The position numbers and the translations under genes were made by a program. The notes below the pieces were generated by a model, which made no database searches, was not told where the DNA came from, and saw only the letters and a list, made by a program, of their open reading frames with translations. From an uncultured Clostridia bacterium (GTDB lineage: Bacteria; Bacillota; Clostridia; TANB77; CAG-508), in contig CALXQV010000014.1 of the NCBI GenBank assembly GCA_944390535.1, forward strand, positions 1 through 40,799: a DNA stretch of 40,799 nucleotides, given 5' to 3'. Positions 23,750 to 32,057 of this stretch are shown here, piece by piece. Each line of letters starts with the position of its first letter. The stretch's first letter is position 1.

Positions 23750-25402
23750 ATGGATTACAAGGATTTAGCAAATTTAATATTTCCAAACGCAAAGGAGATT
23801 GCCTATTATGAGGAAAAATATCCAGAAAGAAATTTAAAAGAAGGTGCGATTGTCACAAGGTTTGCACCAAGTCCAACAGGATTTGTACATATAGGAGGGC
23901 TATATCAATCTTTAATTGCTAGAAAGTTAGCCAATCAAACAGAAGGTGTGTTTTTATTAAGAATTGAAGATACAGACCAAAAAAGAGAAGTAGAAAATGG
24001 AATTACAGACATTGTGCAATCTTTAGATAGATTTGGAATAGAACCAGATGAAGGTATGATTTCAGAAACGGAAGGAAAAGGGGATTATGGACCATATAGA
24101 CAATCTATGAGAAAAGAAATCTATCAAAGTTATGCAAAATTTTTAATAGAGCAAGGAAAAGCATATCCATGTTTTTGTACACCAGAGGATTTAGAAGAAA
24201 TGAGAGCAAAACAAGAAAATGCTAAAATTAGACCAGGATATTATGGCGTTTGGGCAAAATGTAGAAATATAACTGTAGAAGAAACAATTAAAAAGATAGA
24301 AAATGGGGAAAAGTATATTATCCGATTTAAGTCACCTGGACGTGAAGATAGAAAAATAAAACATCATGATGTGATAAAAGGAAATGTGGATTTCCCAGAA
24401 AATGACCAAGATATTGTTATTATCAAAGCAGATGGATTGCCAACTTATCATTTTGCACATGCAATAGATGACCATCTAATGAGAACAACCCATGTCATTA
24501 GAGGAGATGAGTGGTTATCTTCTGTCCCATTACATCTACAATTATTCCATGAGCTAGGATTCAAAGCACCAAAATATGCTCATATTGCACCAATCATGAA
24601 AAATGATAATGGAAATAAGAGAAAATTAAGTAAGAGAAAAGATCCAGAAGCAGCAGTATCTTATTATGATGAAATGGGAATTCCAAAAGAAGCTGTTAAT
24701 GAATATTTATTAAATATTGCCAACTCTAATTTTGAAAACTGGAGAAGAGCGAATAAAGATAAAGCTATTGAAGAATTTGACTTACAATTAAATAAAATGA
24801 GTGTAAGTGGTGCTTTATTTGATATGATAAAATTATTAGATGTGGGAAAAACAGTGATTTCTAAATTTGCAGCAGAAGAAGTATATGATAATGCCTTAAA
24901 CTGGGCAAAGACATATGATAAAGAATTAGAAGATATGCTACAAAATAAAGAATATGCTTTGCAACTATTTGGTATAGAAAGAGGAAATAAAAAGCCTAGA
25001 AAAGATATTGCCAAATGGTCTGATGTAAAAGAAAATATAGAATACATGTATGATAATAAATTTTTAGCTAAAGAACACGACTATCCATATCAAGTGATTA
25101 ATGAAAAAGAAGAAGTAGATACAATATTAGATTTATACTTAAAAAAATATTATGACGAAAATGACGATAAACAACAATGGTTTGACAAAATAAAGGAACT
25201 TGCAGGAGAACTAGGATATGCAAAAGAGGTAAAAGAATATAAGGCAAATCCAGATGCCTATAAAGCACATGTTGGAGATGTTAGTACTGTTTTAAGAGTA
25301 GCATTAACAGCAAGAACAAACACACCAGATATGTATGAAATTATGCAAGTATTAGGAAAAGAAAGCATAGAAAAGAGATTGGATATAGCAAAGAAAAAAT
25401 AA
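23750..25402 (+). CDS. gltX: Glutamate-tRNA ligase
   Basis: A 550-residue class I aminoacyl-tRNA synthetase that charges tRNA-Glu (and often tRNA-Gln in Firmicutes). Signature motifs: FAPSPTGFVHIGG (HIGH motif; about 38-50), LRIEDTDQKREV, HVIRGDEWLSSVPLH, and KLSKRKDPEA (KMSKS motif). Length is slightly above the usual 480-500 because of a 30-residue N-terminal extension (DYKDLANLIFPNAKEI...) and a longer anticodon domain. ATG 23750 follows a GGGAGGGAT-like stretch inside the preceding gene. Confidence 0.95.
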   Translation: MDYKDLANLIFPNAKEIAYYEEKYPERNLKEGAIVTRFAPSPTGFVHIGGLYQSLIARKLANQTEGVFLLRIEDTDQKREVENGITDIVQSLDRFGIEPDEGMISETEGKGDYGPYRQSMRKEIYQSYAKFLIEQGKAYPCFCTPEDLEEMRAKQENAKIRPGYYGVWAKCRNITVEETIKKIENGEKYIIRFKSPGREDRKIKHHDVIKGNVDFPENDQDIVIIKADGLPTYHFAHAIDDHLMRTTHVIRGDEWLSSVPLHLQLFHELGFKAPKYAHIAPIMKNDNGNKRKLSKRKDPEAAVSYYDEMGIPKEAVNEYLLNIANSNFENWRRANKDKAIEEFDLQLNKMSVSGALFDMIKLLDVGKTVISKFAAEEVYDNALNWAKTYDKELEDMLQNKEYALQLFGIERGNKKPRKDIAKWSDVKENIEYMYDNKFLAKEHDYPYQVINEKEEVDTILDLYLKKYYDENDDKQQWFDKIKELAGELGYAKEVKEYKANPDAYKAHVGDVSTVLRVALTARTNTPDMYEIMQVLGKESIEKRLDIAKKK

Positions 25403-25429
25403 AAAATTAAAAGTAAAGGATGTAGAAAT

Positions 25430-26134
25430 ATGAAAAGAGATGTAAGAAGAAATGTAATTGTTTTCTGTGATGAAGACTATACAGTAGATGCAGATGTAGA
25501 TTCTAGAAAAGATGGAAAATTTTTTGACAGAAAAGGAAAAGAAATAGAAGTAACAATGGACGAACATAAACCATTGGTTTATCATGCTATGACTTTAACA
25601 AGACCATCTATGAATTTTGGAGAAGAGGGAGTAGAAACGATATATGTTGATTGGAAAACGCTGATTCCAAACGATTTGGAACCATTAAGAGAGATGGAGG
25701 AATATGCAGAACATTTAAGTAGAATTCCTAGAAGAATTAGAGAAGGTGAAACACAATCATCTCTATCTTTGATGCAAAAGGCTTACTTGAAATTATTATT
25801 ATATTTAGAACGCTATGGTGGAAGACCTACTTCTCAATATAAAACTAAGGCAATGGATGAATTTATGGAGCTATTTTCAAAAGTGATAACAACATCTGGT
25901 GCTAGTGCAATATTTCCAGCATATTCTGGGCAAATGAATGAAGTGAGACAAAAGATTTTACAAGAGTGGAACTCTAGGGAAAATAAAAGTGATAAAGTCT
26001 TAAAGGCTGCTCCATTAGTTTATGAAGAATTTGGTAAAGTAGAAGAGATAGTAGGAAGGTTTAAACTTACTCAACAAGAAAGGCAAAATGCAGAAACAGA
26101 AAATGCACAACAAGAAGAGGGACAAGACCGATAA
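25430..26134 (+). CDS. Conserved-looking hypothetical protein downstream of gltX
   Basis: A 234-residue soluble protein that I do not recognise. The N-terminal 60 residues look beta-rich and acidic (VIVFCDEDYTVDADVDSRK); the middle is helical (LMQKAYLKLLLYLERYGGR), and the C-terminus is a Gln/Glu-rich tail (QQERQNAETEN). No membrane segment or signal is seen. AAGGA lies 9 nt before ATG 25430. It sits 27 nt after gltX and 13 nt before the DUF951 gene, so all belong to one operon. Confidence 0.6.
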   Translation: MKRDVRRNVIVFCDEDYTVDADVDSRKDGKFFDRKGKEIEVTMDEHKPLVYHAMTLTRPSMNFGEEGVETIYVDWKTLIPNDLEPLREMEEYAEHLSRIPRRIREGETQSSLSLMQKAYLKLLLYLERYGGRPTSQYKTKAMDEFMELFSKVITTSGASAIFPAYSGQMNEVRQKILQEWNSRENKSDKVLKAAPLVYEEFGKVEEIVGRFKLTQQERQNAETENAQQEEGQDR

Positions 26135-26147
26135 TAAGGAGAAAAAA

Positions 26148-26336
26148 ATGGAATATCAGATAGGAGATATTGTAAGAACAAAAAAAGTACATCCTTGTGG
26201 AAGTAAATTGTGGGAAGTCACTAGAATTGGTGTAGATTTTAAACTAAAATGCCAAGGGTGTGGACATGTTGTCATACTTCCAAGAGAAAAAGCTTTAAAA
26301 GTGATAACCAAATTAGAAAAAAGAAAAGAGCAATAG
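26148..26336 (+). CDS. DUF951 family protein
   Basis: A 62-residue DUF951 protein (YyzM-like). Typical features: YQIGDIVRTKKVHPCGS near the N-terminus, W-E-V-x-R-x-G-x-D, then LKCQGCGHVVILPREK. The three Cys (HPCG, KCQGC) may bind metal; the role is unknown. ATG 26148 is chosen because AAGGAG is 5 nt upstream; the longer open frame to 26088 overlaps the preceding gene and has no site. It is the last gene of the gltX operon. Confidence 0.8.
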   Translation: MEYQIGDIVRTKKVHPCGSKLWEVTRIGVDFKLKCQGCGHVVILPREKALKVITKLEKRKEQ

Positions 26337-26376
26337 AATAAAAGTGAAATAAAAGGTATGATATAAAAAGTCACAG

Positions 26377-26404
26377 TTCGACAATATTTGACATACTATA
26401 TAAT
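26377..26404 (+). promoter_or_regulatory. Promoter of the Cys-rich membrane protein gene
   Basis: TTCGAC (26377-26382) and TATAAT (26399-26404) have a 16-bp spacer. An alternative TTGACA lies at 26388-26393 with a poor -10. The -10 is flanked by the small inverted repeat ATACTA/TAGTAT, a possible operator. Confidence 0.5.
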
Positions 26405-26443
26405 GTAGTATCTGTTTAGGTATTATATTGGAGGTGACTTTTT

Positions 26444-26719
26444 ATGGAGCCACAAGAAAAAATCTACTGTTGCTATGAGAACAAGGAAGATAAATGCAAT
26501 AAGAAGAAAAATTGTTTAGGAATTGTAGCAATTATCTTACTAACTGCATTTACATTTGTAATAGGATTGTTAATTGGTGCAGCTTTAGCATTAATTGTGC
26601 TACTATCTTTACCAGCAATCATTGTTTTAGCAATTATTCTAGGATTACTTCTATTACTTACCGTTATTTTAATGTTGTGTAATAGAAAAAAAGAAAAGAA
26701 ATGTAAATGTTGTTGCTAG
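26444..26719 (+). CDS. Small Cys-rich two-helix membrane protein
   Basis: A 91-residue protein with two strongly hydrophobic helices (about 25-48 and 52-78) and clustered Cys at both ends: KIYCCYENKEDKC near the N-terminus, and MLCNRKK then KCKCCC at the C-terminus. With both tails on the same side, the Cys could bind metal or form disulfides together. I do not recognise the family. GGAGGTG lies 9 nt before ATG. It has its own promoter and terminator, so it is a single-gene unit. Confidence 0.65.
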   Translation: MEPQEKIYCCYENKEDKCNKKKNCLGIVAIILLTAFTFVIGLLIGAALALIVLLSLPAIIVLAIILGLLLLLTVILMLCNRKKEKKCKCCC

Positions 26720-26735
26720 TCTAAAAATTAAGGAA

Positions 26736-26767
26736 AATAGGTGTCTAAATTAGATACCTATTTTTTG
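26736..26767. terminator. Bidirectional terminator between the Cys-rich gene and engB
   Basis: ATAGGTGTCT pairs with AGATACCTAT (one wobble) and is followed by six T. Its right part overlaps the engB stop codon region. It serves both convergent genes. Confidence 0.8.
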
Positions 26768-27346
26768 ATATATTTATCTAAAAAGTTCCATACATCTTCT
26801 TTATAAATTTTTCTTTCAGAAGAAAAAGGAAAAGTAGGGATATCTCCAATAGGATTTAACTCTTTTTGCAAAGCGGTAACTGTATCATCTACTTTAGTGA
26901 TAGCAATTTTATCAGCTTTATTTGCGAGAATCAAGCAAGGCAATCCAGAAGAAATAATATAGTTATACATAAGTTTATCATTGTTTGTTGGACTATGGCG
27001 AATATCAATTAAAAAGATAATTAAGACAATTTCTTTACGATGAAAAAGATATTGTTCAATAAATTGCCCAACTGTTTCTTGTTCTTTTTTAGACATTTTA
27101 CTATATCCATACCCAGGTAAGTCTACAAAATAGAAAGTATTATCTATATTGTAGAAATTAATTTGACGGGTCTTTCCGAGGCTCGCTACTTGTCCTTGCA
27201 AGTTTTTTTCTATTAATCATGGTATTGATAAAACTCGATTTTCCTACATTTGACTTTCCAACTAAAACAATTTCAGGTAATCCATTTGTTGGATATTGTT
27301 TTGGACCAACAGCAGATATTTCAAATTGGGGATTTTTTACATTCAT
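26758..27346 (-). pseudogene. engB: Ribosome assembly GTPase EngB/YsxC, interrupted by a frameshift
   Basis: The gene encodes the EngB (YihA/YsxC) GTPase needed for 50S assembly, but in two frames. The first carries the N-terminus, G1 ([14 protein letters not shown]) and the start of switch I (LARTSSEP), then runs into RKDPSN and a stop. The second resumes exactly at GKTRQINFY and continues through G3 (VDLPGYGYSK), G4 (ANKADK) and the C-terminus. Conserved residues meet at GAG-CCT-C-GGA, so one extra base at about 27178 explains the break. Since engB is normally essential, a sequencing error is likely; a true mutation, or +1 frameshifting at CCT before the rare CGG codon, is possible. ATG 27346 is the likely start; the frame opens at 27430. 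Confidence 0.85.
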
Positions 27347-27451
27347 AATGGTATTTCCATCATATACATATTCAAAAAGAATAACAGTATATGCTCCTTT
27401 CTTTTTAACATTTCTATTATATAGTAACATATATATGTATTTTTTTCAAAT

Positions 27452-27472
27452 AAAAAGAGCCATAGGCTCTCT
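27452..27472 (-). terminator. Terminator of purA
   Basis: On the minus strand AGAGCC pairs with GGCTCT around a 3-nt loop, then TTTTTA. It lies 8 nt after the purA stop codon. Confidence 0.85.
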
Positions 27473-27478
27473 TAAATG

Positions 27479-28831
27479 TTAAAGATTTTCTCTTACAATT
27501 AAATCATCACTAGCAGGTCCTGTTCCTATGTATTTAACAGGAATACCAGAAGCTTTTTCTACAATTTCAATAAATTGTTTTGCACGTTCTGGAAGGTCTT
27601 CATAAGTTTTACAAGCAGAATCAATTGTCCAACCACCTTCTAATGTTTCATAAATTGGTTCAGGAATTTCACCAGTTACAGTGATGTCATCAGGATAATG
27701 ATGGATTTTTTCACCTTTATATAGATAACTTGTACAAACTTTTACATATCCTAATTTTTTACCAATCTCTCCTAAAGTATCTAAATGATTTAAACATAAA
27801 TAATCAATACCAGAAGTATATTTTGCAGAACAAAGAATTGGACAATCCATCCATCCACATCTACGAGGACGCCCAGTAGTTGTACCATATTCATGACCTA
27901 AATCACGGACAATATCCCCTTCTAAAGGTGTGGAATCTTTAATAACATCTCCATTTTCGTCAATTGAAGCAGGCAATTCAGTAGGGAATGGTCCATTACC
28001 AACTCTACTGTTATAAGCTTTATCAACCCCAATGACTACATTTAAAGATTGAGCAGGTAAAGCAGCACCACAAAGTGTTCCAGAAACAACAGGATGTGAA
28101 CTAGTAACCATTGGGTAATCTCCATGGTCTAAATCTAAACGGAATGCCTGTGCACCTTCTACAACAATTTTTTCATTATGCTTAATACTATTGAAAATAA
28201 AAGGTTCAATATCAGTAATATAAGGTCTTAAAGTTTCTCCATATTGGTGATATTGTTTTCCTAGAGATTGGCAATCAACGATATATTCTTCCATATGGTT
28301 TGCTTTGAAAACTTGATTATGAACTTTTGTTGCTTCTTCAATTTTATGTACTAACTCTTCTTCTGGAAGAAGTAAATCATACATTCTAATACCAATACGA
28401 TTACTTTTATCTGCATAAGTTGGACCAATACCTCTTTTGGTTGTTCCAACAGGTTTATTTTTTAAAGATTCATATAATCCATCTAACGATTTGTGATAAG
28501 GAAGTGTAACATGTGCACGCCCACTAATCTTTAATCTTGACTCAATGTCTGTAACACCACATTTCTTTAAAAATGCAATTTCTTCAAATAATATTTCTAA
28601 ATCAAGTACAACTCCAGGACCAATAATACAAGTGGTTTGAGGATATGCGATTCCTCCTGGAATTAAGTGTAATGGTAGTTTTTGACCTTTATAAATAACG
28701 GTATGACCAGCATTACTTCCACCAGTTGCTCTAATAACTAATTTCGCATTTTGTGCTTCAATTGCAGCGATTTTTCCTTTTCCTTCATCGCCCCATTTAG
28801 TACCAACAATTATTGTTACAGTTTTATTCAT
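27479..28831 (-). CDS. purA: Adenylosuccinate synthetase
   Basis: A 450-residue GTP-dependent enzyme that joins IMP and Asp to form adenylosuccinate in AMP synthesis. Seen: the P-loop-like TKWGDEGKGK (about 11-20), SNAGHTVI (about 39-46), IGPGVVLD, TTKRGIGPTYADK, VEGAQAFRLDLDHGDYPMVTSS split across the usual place, and a TTGRPRRCGWMD substrate loop. Length is slightly above the common 430. In the usual VEGAQG.LLDIDHG motif the Gly-x-Leu-Leu is replaced by AFRLDLDHG. GGAG lies about 9 nt before ATG. It is the last gene of the DUF1653-serS-purA operon; the gap to serS is almost wholly a REP-like element. Confidence 0.95.
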   Translation of the reverse strand: MNKTVTIIVGTKWGDEGKGKIAAIEAQNAKLVIRATGGSNAGHTVIYKGQKLPLHLIPGGIAYPQTTCIIGPGVVLDLEILFEEIAFLKKCGVTDIESRLKISGRAHVTLPYHKSLDGLYESLKNKPVGTTKRGIGPTYADKSNRIGIRMYDLLLPEEELVHKIEEATKVHNQVFKANHMEEYIVDCQSLGKQYHQYGETLRPYITDIEPFIFNSIKHNEKIVVEGAQAFRLDLDHGDYPMVTSSHPVVSGTLCGAALPAQSLNVVIGVDKAYNSRVGNGPFPTELPASIDENGDVIKDSTPLEGDIVRDLGHEYGTTTGRPRRCGWMDCPILCSAKYTSGIDYLCLNHLDTLGEIGKKLGYVKVCTSYLYKGEKIHHYPDDITVTGEIPEPIYETLEGGWTIDSACKTYEDLPERAKQFIEIVEKASGIPVKYIGTGPASDDLIVRENL

Positions 28832-28847
28832 CTTTTTCTTCTCCTTT

Positions 28848-28961
28848 TGAACTTAAGGGACAGTCCTTAAAGTTCATTATTTTATATTTTCTATAATAGT
28901 ATTTTTTATGCATATTTGTTTTTTTGATAGTTTGAACTTTAAGGACTGTCCCTTAAGTTCA
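28848..28961. repeat. REP/BIME-like element, copy 3 (between serS and purA)
   Basis: Perfect 29-bp inverted arms (28848-28876 and 28933-28961, core GGGACAGTCC) enclose 56 bp. One end touches the serS stop codon (28962-28964), the other touches the purA ribosome binding site (CTCCTTT on the plus strand, 28841-28847). The element therefore is the intergenic region. Confidence 0.88.
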
Positions 28962-30254
28962 TTATTTATTTTTCTTAGGGTCAATTTTTTCAAGACCACC
29001 CATATATGGTCGTAAAACTTCTGGAATGATGACACTACCATCTGGTTGATAATTGTTTTCCATAATAGAAATTAGCATACGAGGTGGGGCTACTACTGTA
29101 TTGTTTAAAGTATGTGCAAAATAATTTCCTTTTTCGCCTTTAATACGAATACCTAAACGTCTTGCTTGTGCATCTGTTAGATTTGAACAACTTCCTACTT
29201 CAAAATATTTTTGTTGTCTAGGAGACCATGCTTCTACGTCACAAGATTTTGCTTTTAAATCTGCTAAATCTCCACTACAACATTCTAAGGTTCTAACAGG
29301 TATGTTCATACTTCTAAAAAACTCTACTGTATATGACCACATTTTGTCATACCAATTCCAACTATCTTCTGGTTCACAAACAACAATCATTTCCTGCTTT
29401 TCAAATTGGTGAATTCTATAGACACCACGTTCTTCAATTCCATGAGCACCTTTTTCTTTTCTAAAACAAGGAGAGTAAGAAGTCATTGTATATGGCATAT
29501 CTTCTTTTTTTAAGATTTGGTCTTTGAATTTTCCAATCATAGAATGTTCAGAAGTACCAATTAGGTATAGATCTTCACCTTCAATTTTATACATCATAGC
29601 ATCCATTTCTTCAAAACTCATAACACCAGTTACCACGTCACTTCTTATCATAAATGGTGGAATACAATACGTAAATCCTTTATTAATCATAAAATCTCTA
29701 GCATATGTTAAAACAGCAGAATGTAGTCTTGCAACATCGCCTAATAAATAATAAAAACCATTTCCAGAAACACGTCTAGCACTATCTAAATCTAAACCAC
29801 CTAAATTTTCTAATATTTCACCATGAAATGGGATTTCATAATCGGGAACAATTGGTTCTCCAAATTTTTCAACCTCTACATTTTCAGAATCATCTTTTCC
29901 AATAGGAACAGATTCATGCATAATGTTTGGTATTTTCATCATTCTTGTTTTAATTTCTTCAGCATATTCATTTTCTAATTTTTCATTTTCTTCTAATTTA
30001 GCATTAATTTCTTGCACTTGTGCTTTAATGTTTTCAGCTTCTTCTTTATTACCAGTTTTCATGAATTCTCCAATTTGAGAACTTAAACTTTTTCTTTCTG
30101 CTCTTAAAGTATCACCAGTAAGTTGTGCTTCTCTATTTTTTTTATCAAGTTCTATTACTTCGTCTACCATAATTAATTTATGGTCTTGAAATTTTTTCTT
30201 AATATTTTCTTTTACAATATCAGGGTGTTCTCTTAAAAATTTAATATCTATCAT
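28962..30254 (-). CDS. serS: Serine-tRNA ligase
   Basis: A 430-residue class II synthetase that charges tRNA-Ser. The N-terminal long coiled-coil arm (about 25-105, LDKKNREAQLTGDTLRAERK...) is followed by the catalytic domain with motif 2 (SPCFRKEKGAHG, then RVYRIHQFEK-like RGVYRIHQFEKQEM) and motif 3 (NNTVVAPPRMLISIMENN). LIGTSEHSMIG is the TSE motif (SEH here). Length is normal. AAAGGAGG lies 5 nt before ATG 30254. The REP-like elements flank it on both sides within the operon. Confidence 0.95.
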   Translation of the reverse strand: MIDIKFLREHPDIVKENIKKKFQDHKLIMVDEVIELDKKNREAQLTGDTLRAERKSLSSQIGEFMKTGNKEEAENIKAQVQEINAKLEENEKLENEYAEEIKTRMMKIPNIMHESVPIGKDDSENVEVEKFGEPIVPDYEIPFHGEILENLGGLDLDSARRVSGNGFYYLLGDVARLHSAVLTYARDFMINKGFTYCIPPFMIRSDVVTGVMSFEEMDAMMYKIEGEDLYLIGTSEHSMIGKFKDQILKKEDMPYTMTSYSPCFRKEKGAHGIEERGVYRIHQFEKQEMIVVCEPEDSWNWYDKMWSYTVEFFRSMNIPVRTLECCSGDLADLKAKSCDVEAWSPRQQKYFEVGSCSNLTDAQARRLGIRIKGEKGNYFAHTLNNTVVAPPRMLISIMENNYQPDGSVIIPEVLRPYMGGLEKIDPKKNK

Positions 30255-30267
30255 AAAATCCTCCTTT

Positions 30268-30454
30268 TGAACTTAAGGGACAGTCCTTAAAGTTCATCTA
30301 TCTATTTATTAAGGTAAGGTAAAGTAAAGTCAGTTTATTTATTTTTTGAACTTAAGGGACAGTCCTTAAAGTTCATCTATCTATTTATTAAGGTAAGGTA
30401 AAGTAAAGTCAGTTTATTTATTTTTTGAACTTTAAGGACTGTCCCTTAAGTTCA
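30268..30454. repeat. REP/BIME-like element, copy 4, with a 79-bp tandem duplication
   Basis: Two direct 79-bp units (30268-30346 and 30347-30425), each a left arm plus the same spacer, are followed by one inverted right arm (30426-30454). The arms are identical to those of copy 3. The right end supplies the TGA stop (30452-30454) of the DUF1653 gene; the left end lies next to the serS ribosome binding site. Confidence 0.88.
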
Positions 30455-30715
30455 TTTTTTAGTATAATCTATCTCTAAATCTGTTGCTAATGTAAATCTT
30501 GTTTTTTGACCAGTCATGTTATCTGGCCTTTCTGGAAGTTCTTCCAAAAACATCTTTTCAGGTCTAACCCATAAGGAGCGTTTATCTTCTCTTGGATATA
30601 AAGGGCTATATATTACCATTCTTTCCTTGGTTTCCGAGTTATATGCTATATCATAAACGAAATAATAGTTTCCTTTAAAATGACGATAAACTCGTCCAAT
30701 TTTTACTTCTTCCAT
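30452..30715 (-). CDS. DUF1653 domain protein
   Basis: An 87-residue protein with the DUF1653 pattern: IGRVYRHFKGNYYFVYDIA, then ETKERMVIYSPLYP and SLWVRPEKMFLEEL. The fold is a small beta-rich domain of unknown function, often found alone. AAAAGGAGA lies 9 nt before ATG 30715. It is the first gene of the operon, with a good promoter upstream. Its last codons and stop run into the terminal bases of the adjacent repeat, so the C-terminus may have been reshaped by the insertion. Confidence 0.82.
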   Translation of the reverse strand: MEEVKIGRVYRHFKGNYYFVYDIAYNSETKERMVIYSPLYPREDKRSLWVRPEKMFLEELPERPDNMTGQKTRFTLATDLEIDYTKK

Positions 30716-30744
30716 TAGACATCTCTCCTTTTCAATACGAAGCC

Positions 30745-30773
30745 ATTATATACTATTTTTTTTGAAATAGCAA
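30745..30773 (-). promoter_or_regulatory. Promoter of the DUF1653-serS-purA operon
   Basis: On the minus strand TTGCTA (30773-30768) and TATAAT (30750-30745) have a 17-bp spacer, about 30 nt before the start codon. Confidence 0.7.
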
Positions 30774-30946
30774 TAAAAACAAGTGAATTTCTGATTATCA
30801 AGCAATAGCAATTGGTAGAAATAGTTTTTAGATGATTATGTTATAGAGCTATAGTAAATAATAAGAATAAAAATAATTTCCAATTTCTGTTATAAGAATA
30901 ACAAAGTGGGGAAGAATACTAATAATAAAAGGAGAACGGCTTAACA

Positions 30947-31792
30947 ATGATAATAGAAATAATAAAATTTTTCATATATGCGATTTTGATTGTTTTAATT
31001 TCAAAATACATACTTGTAAAAGCTTTGAGAAGGTTGGCAGAAAACTTGAATTTGCAACCAAGATTAATTGGAAAGATTTCAGGAGTAGCGACTTCTATAC
31101 CAGAATTTTTGACAGTAACCATTTCGAGTTTTCAAGGTTTAGCAAGTACGAGTATCTATAATATTTTAAGTTCGAATGTAATTAACTTTATTCAATATAT
31201 TTTTTCAATTGTTATTAATAAAAACGGAAATGTATTAAAAAAATTGGGAATTCTATTTCAGAATATGCTTGTGATTTTAACAATTCTTCTTCCAATTGGA
31301 TTATTAAAGATAGAAGGACAAATGGGAATAAAGATTGCAGTGATACTAATTTTTTTGTATGTAATATTTTCATGGCTAATGAAAAAAACACATGAAAAAT
31401 ATTTGAAGAAAGAAGAAGAAAAAATAGAACAACATCAATCAGTAGAAATATCAGAGGAAAAATCCAGTTATAAAAAAAGTTATGTACATGTTTCATATAT
31501 TTTATTAGCAGGTATATTGCTATATCTAATAGGAAACCAATTGGGAAATGTGTTAAATACTTTGTCAGAACAATTAGGAATTGCAGAAAGTATTTTAGGA
31601 ATTTTATTGGGATTTATAACGAGTATTCCAGAATTGATTACATTTTTTGAAGCACAGAAGCATTATAAAGAGGAAGAAGAAAATAAAGTATTAGGGGTTA
31701 TTGAAACTACGAATAATTTGTTAACATCTAATATGTTAAATCTATTTATAATACAGCCATTAGGAATTATTATTTTTATGCTATTTGCATAA
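30947..31792 (+). CDS. CaCA-superfamily (Na+/Ca2+ exchanger-like) membrane protein
   Basis: A 281-residue membrane protein with about eight helices and the two alpha-repeats of cation/Ca2+ exchangers: GVATSIPEFLTVTISSFQG with NILSSNVINF (about 46-82), and GFITSIPELITFFEA with TNNLLTSNMLNL (about 223-268). The TSIPE motifs carry the ion-binding Glu. It is shorter than typical members (about 320 or more), and the usual GSN after each repeat is SSN/TSN, so the ion specificity is uncertain. A charged cytoplasmic loop (about 145-178) joins the halves. AAAGGAG lies 12 nt before ATG. No terminator was recognised after it. Confidence 0.8.
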   Translation: MIIEIIKFFIYAILIVLISKYILVKALRRLAENLNLQPRLIGKISGVATSIPEFLTVTISSFQGLASTSIYNILSSNVINFIQYIFSIVINKNGNVLKKLGILFQNMLVILTILLPIGLLKIEGQMGIKIAVILIFLYVIFSWLMKKTHEKYLKKEEEKIEQHQSVEISEEKSSYKKSYVHVSYILLAGILLYLIGNQLGNVLNTLSEQLGIAESILGILLGFITSIPELITFFEAQKHYKEEEENKVLGVIETTNNLLTSNMLNLFIIQPLGIIIFMLFA

Positions 31793-31920
31793 TTATGATT
31801 TAAATTTAATTATTAAATATAGAAAGTTTTTTACGAAAAAATGTGGATAAAATACACAAAAAGGTGGATAAAATATCATTCACAGAGATTATTAGAAAAA
31901 GTATAATTAAAAATAAGAAT

Positions 31921-31992
31921 GAAAATGTGAAAATACTATCGAAAAAGCAAGGGGGAAGCAGTAGCACTAACATGTATGAGATTAGCAAATAG
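31921..31992 (+). pseudogene. 3' remnant of a fifth prepilin-array paralog
   Basis: In frame to TAG 31990-31992 the DNA encodes ENVKILSKKQ, then GGSSTNMYEISK, which aligns without gaps to the last 22 residues of the four complete genes downstream (NIKIEACKGE, then NSSTNMHEISK). The trailer after the stop (GTAGAAGAAAAGATTG) is also shared with the other copies. Nothing recognisable of the variable block or upstream domains remains in 31793-31920. Confidence 0.7.
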
Positions 31993-32057
31993 TAGAAGAA
32001 AAGATTGTAAGAACGAAATATAAAACTAACACAAAAAGTAAAGGGGGAAAGCAAAAG

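Noticed and set aside
27158..27430. -1 slippage at the A7 run in engB as the cause of the frame change
   Set aside because: Reading on from the A run would replace the conserved LARTSSEP by LQGQVASL. Homology is kept in the first frame up to SSEP, so the change lies at the CCT-C-GGA point instead.
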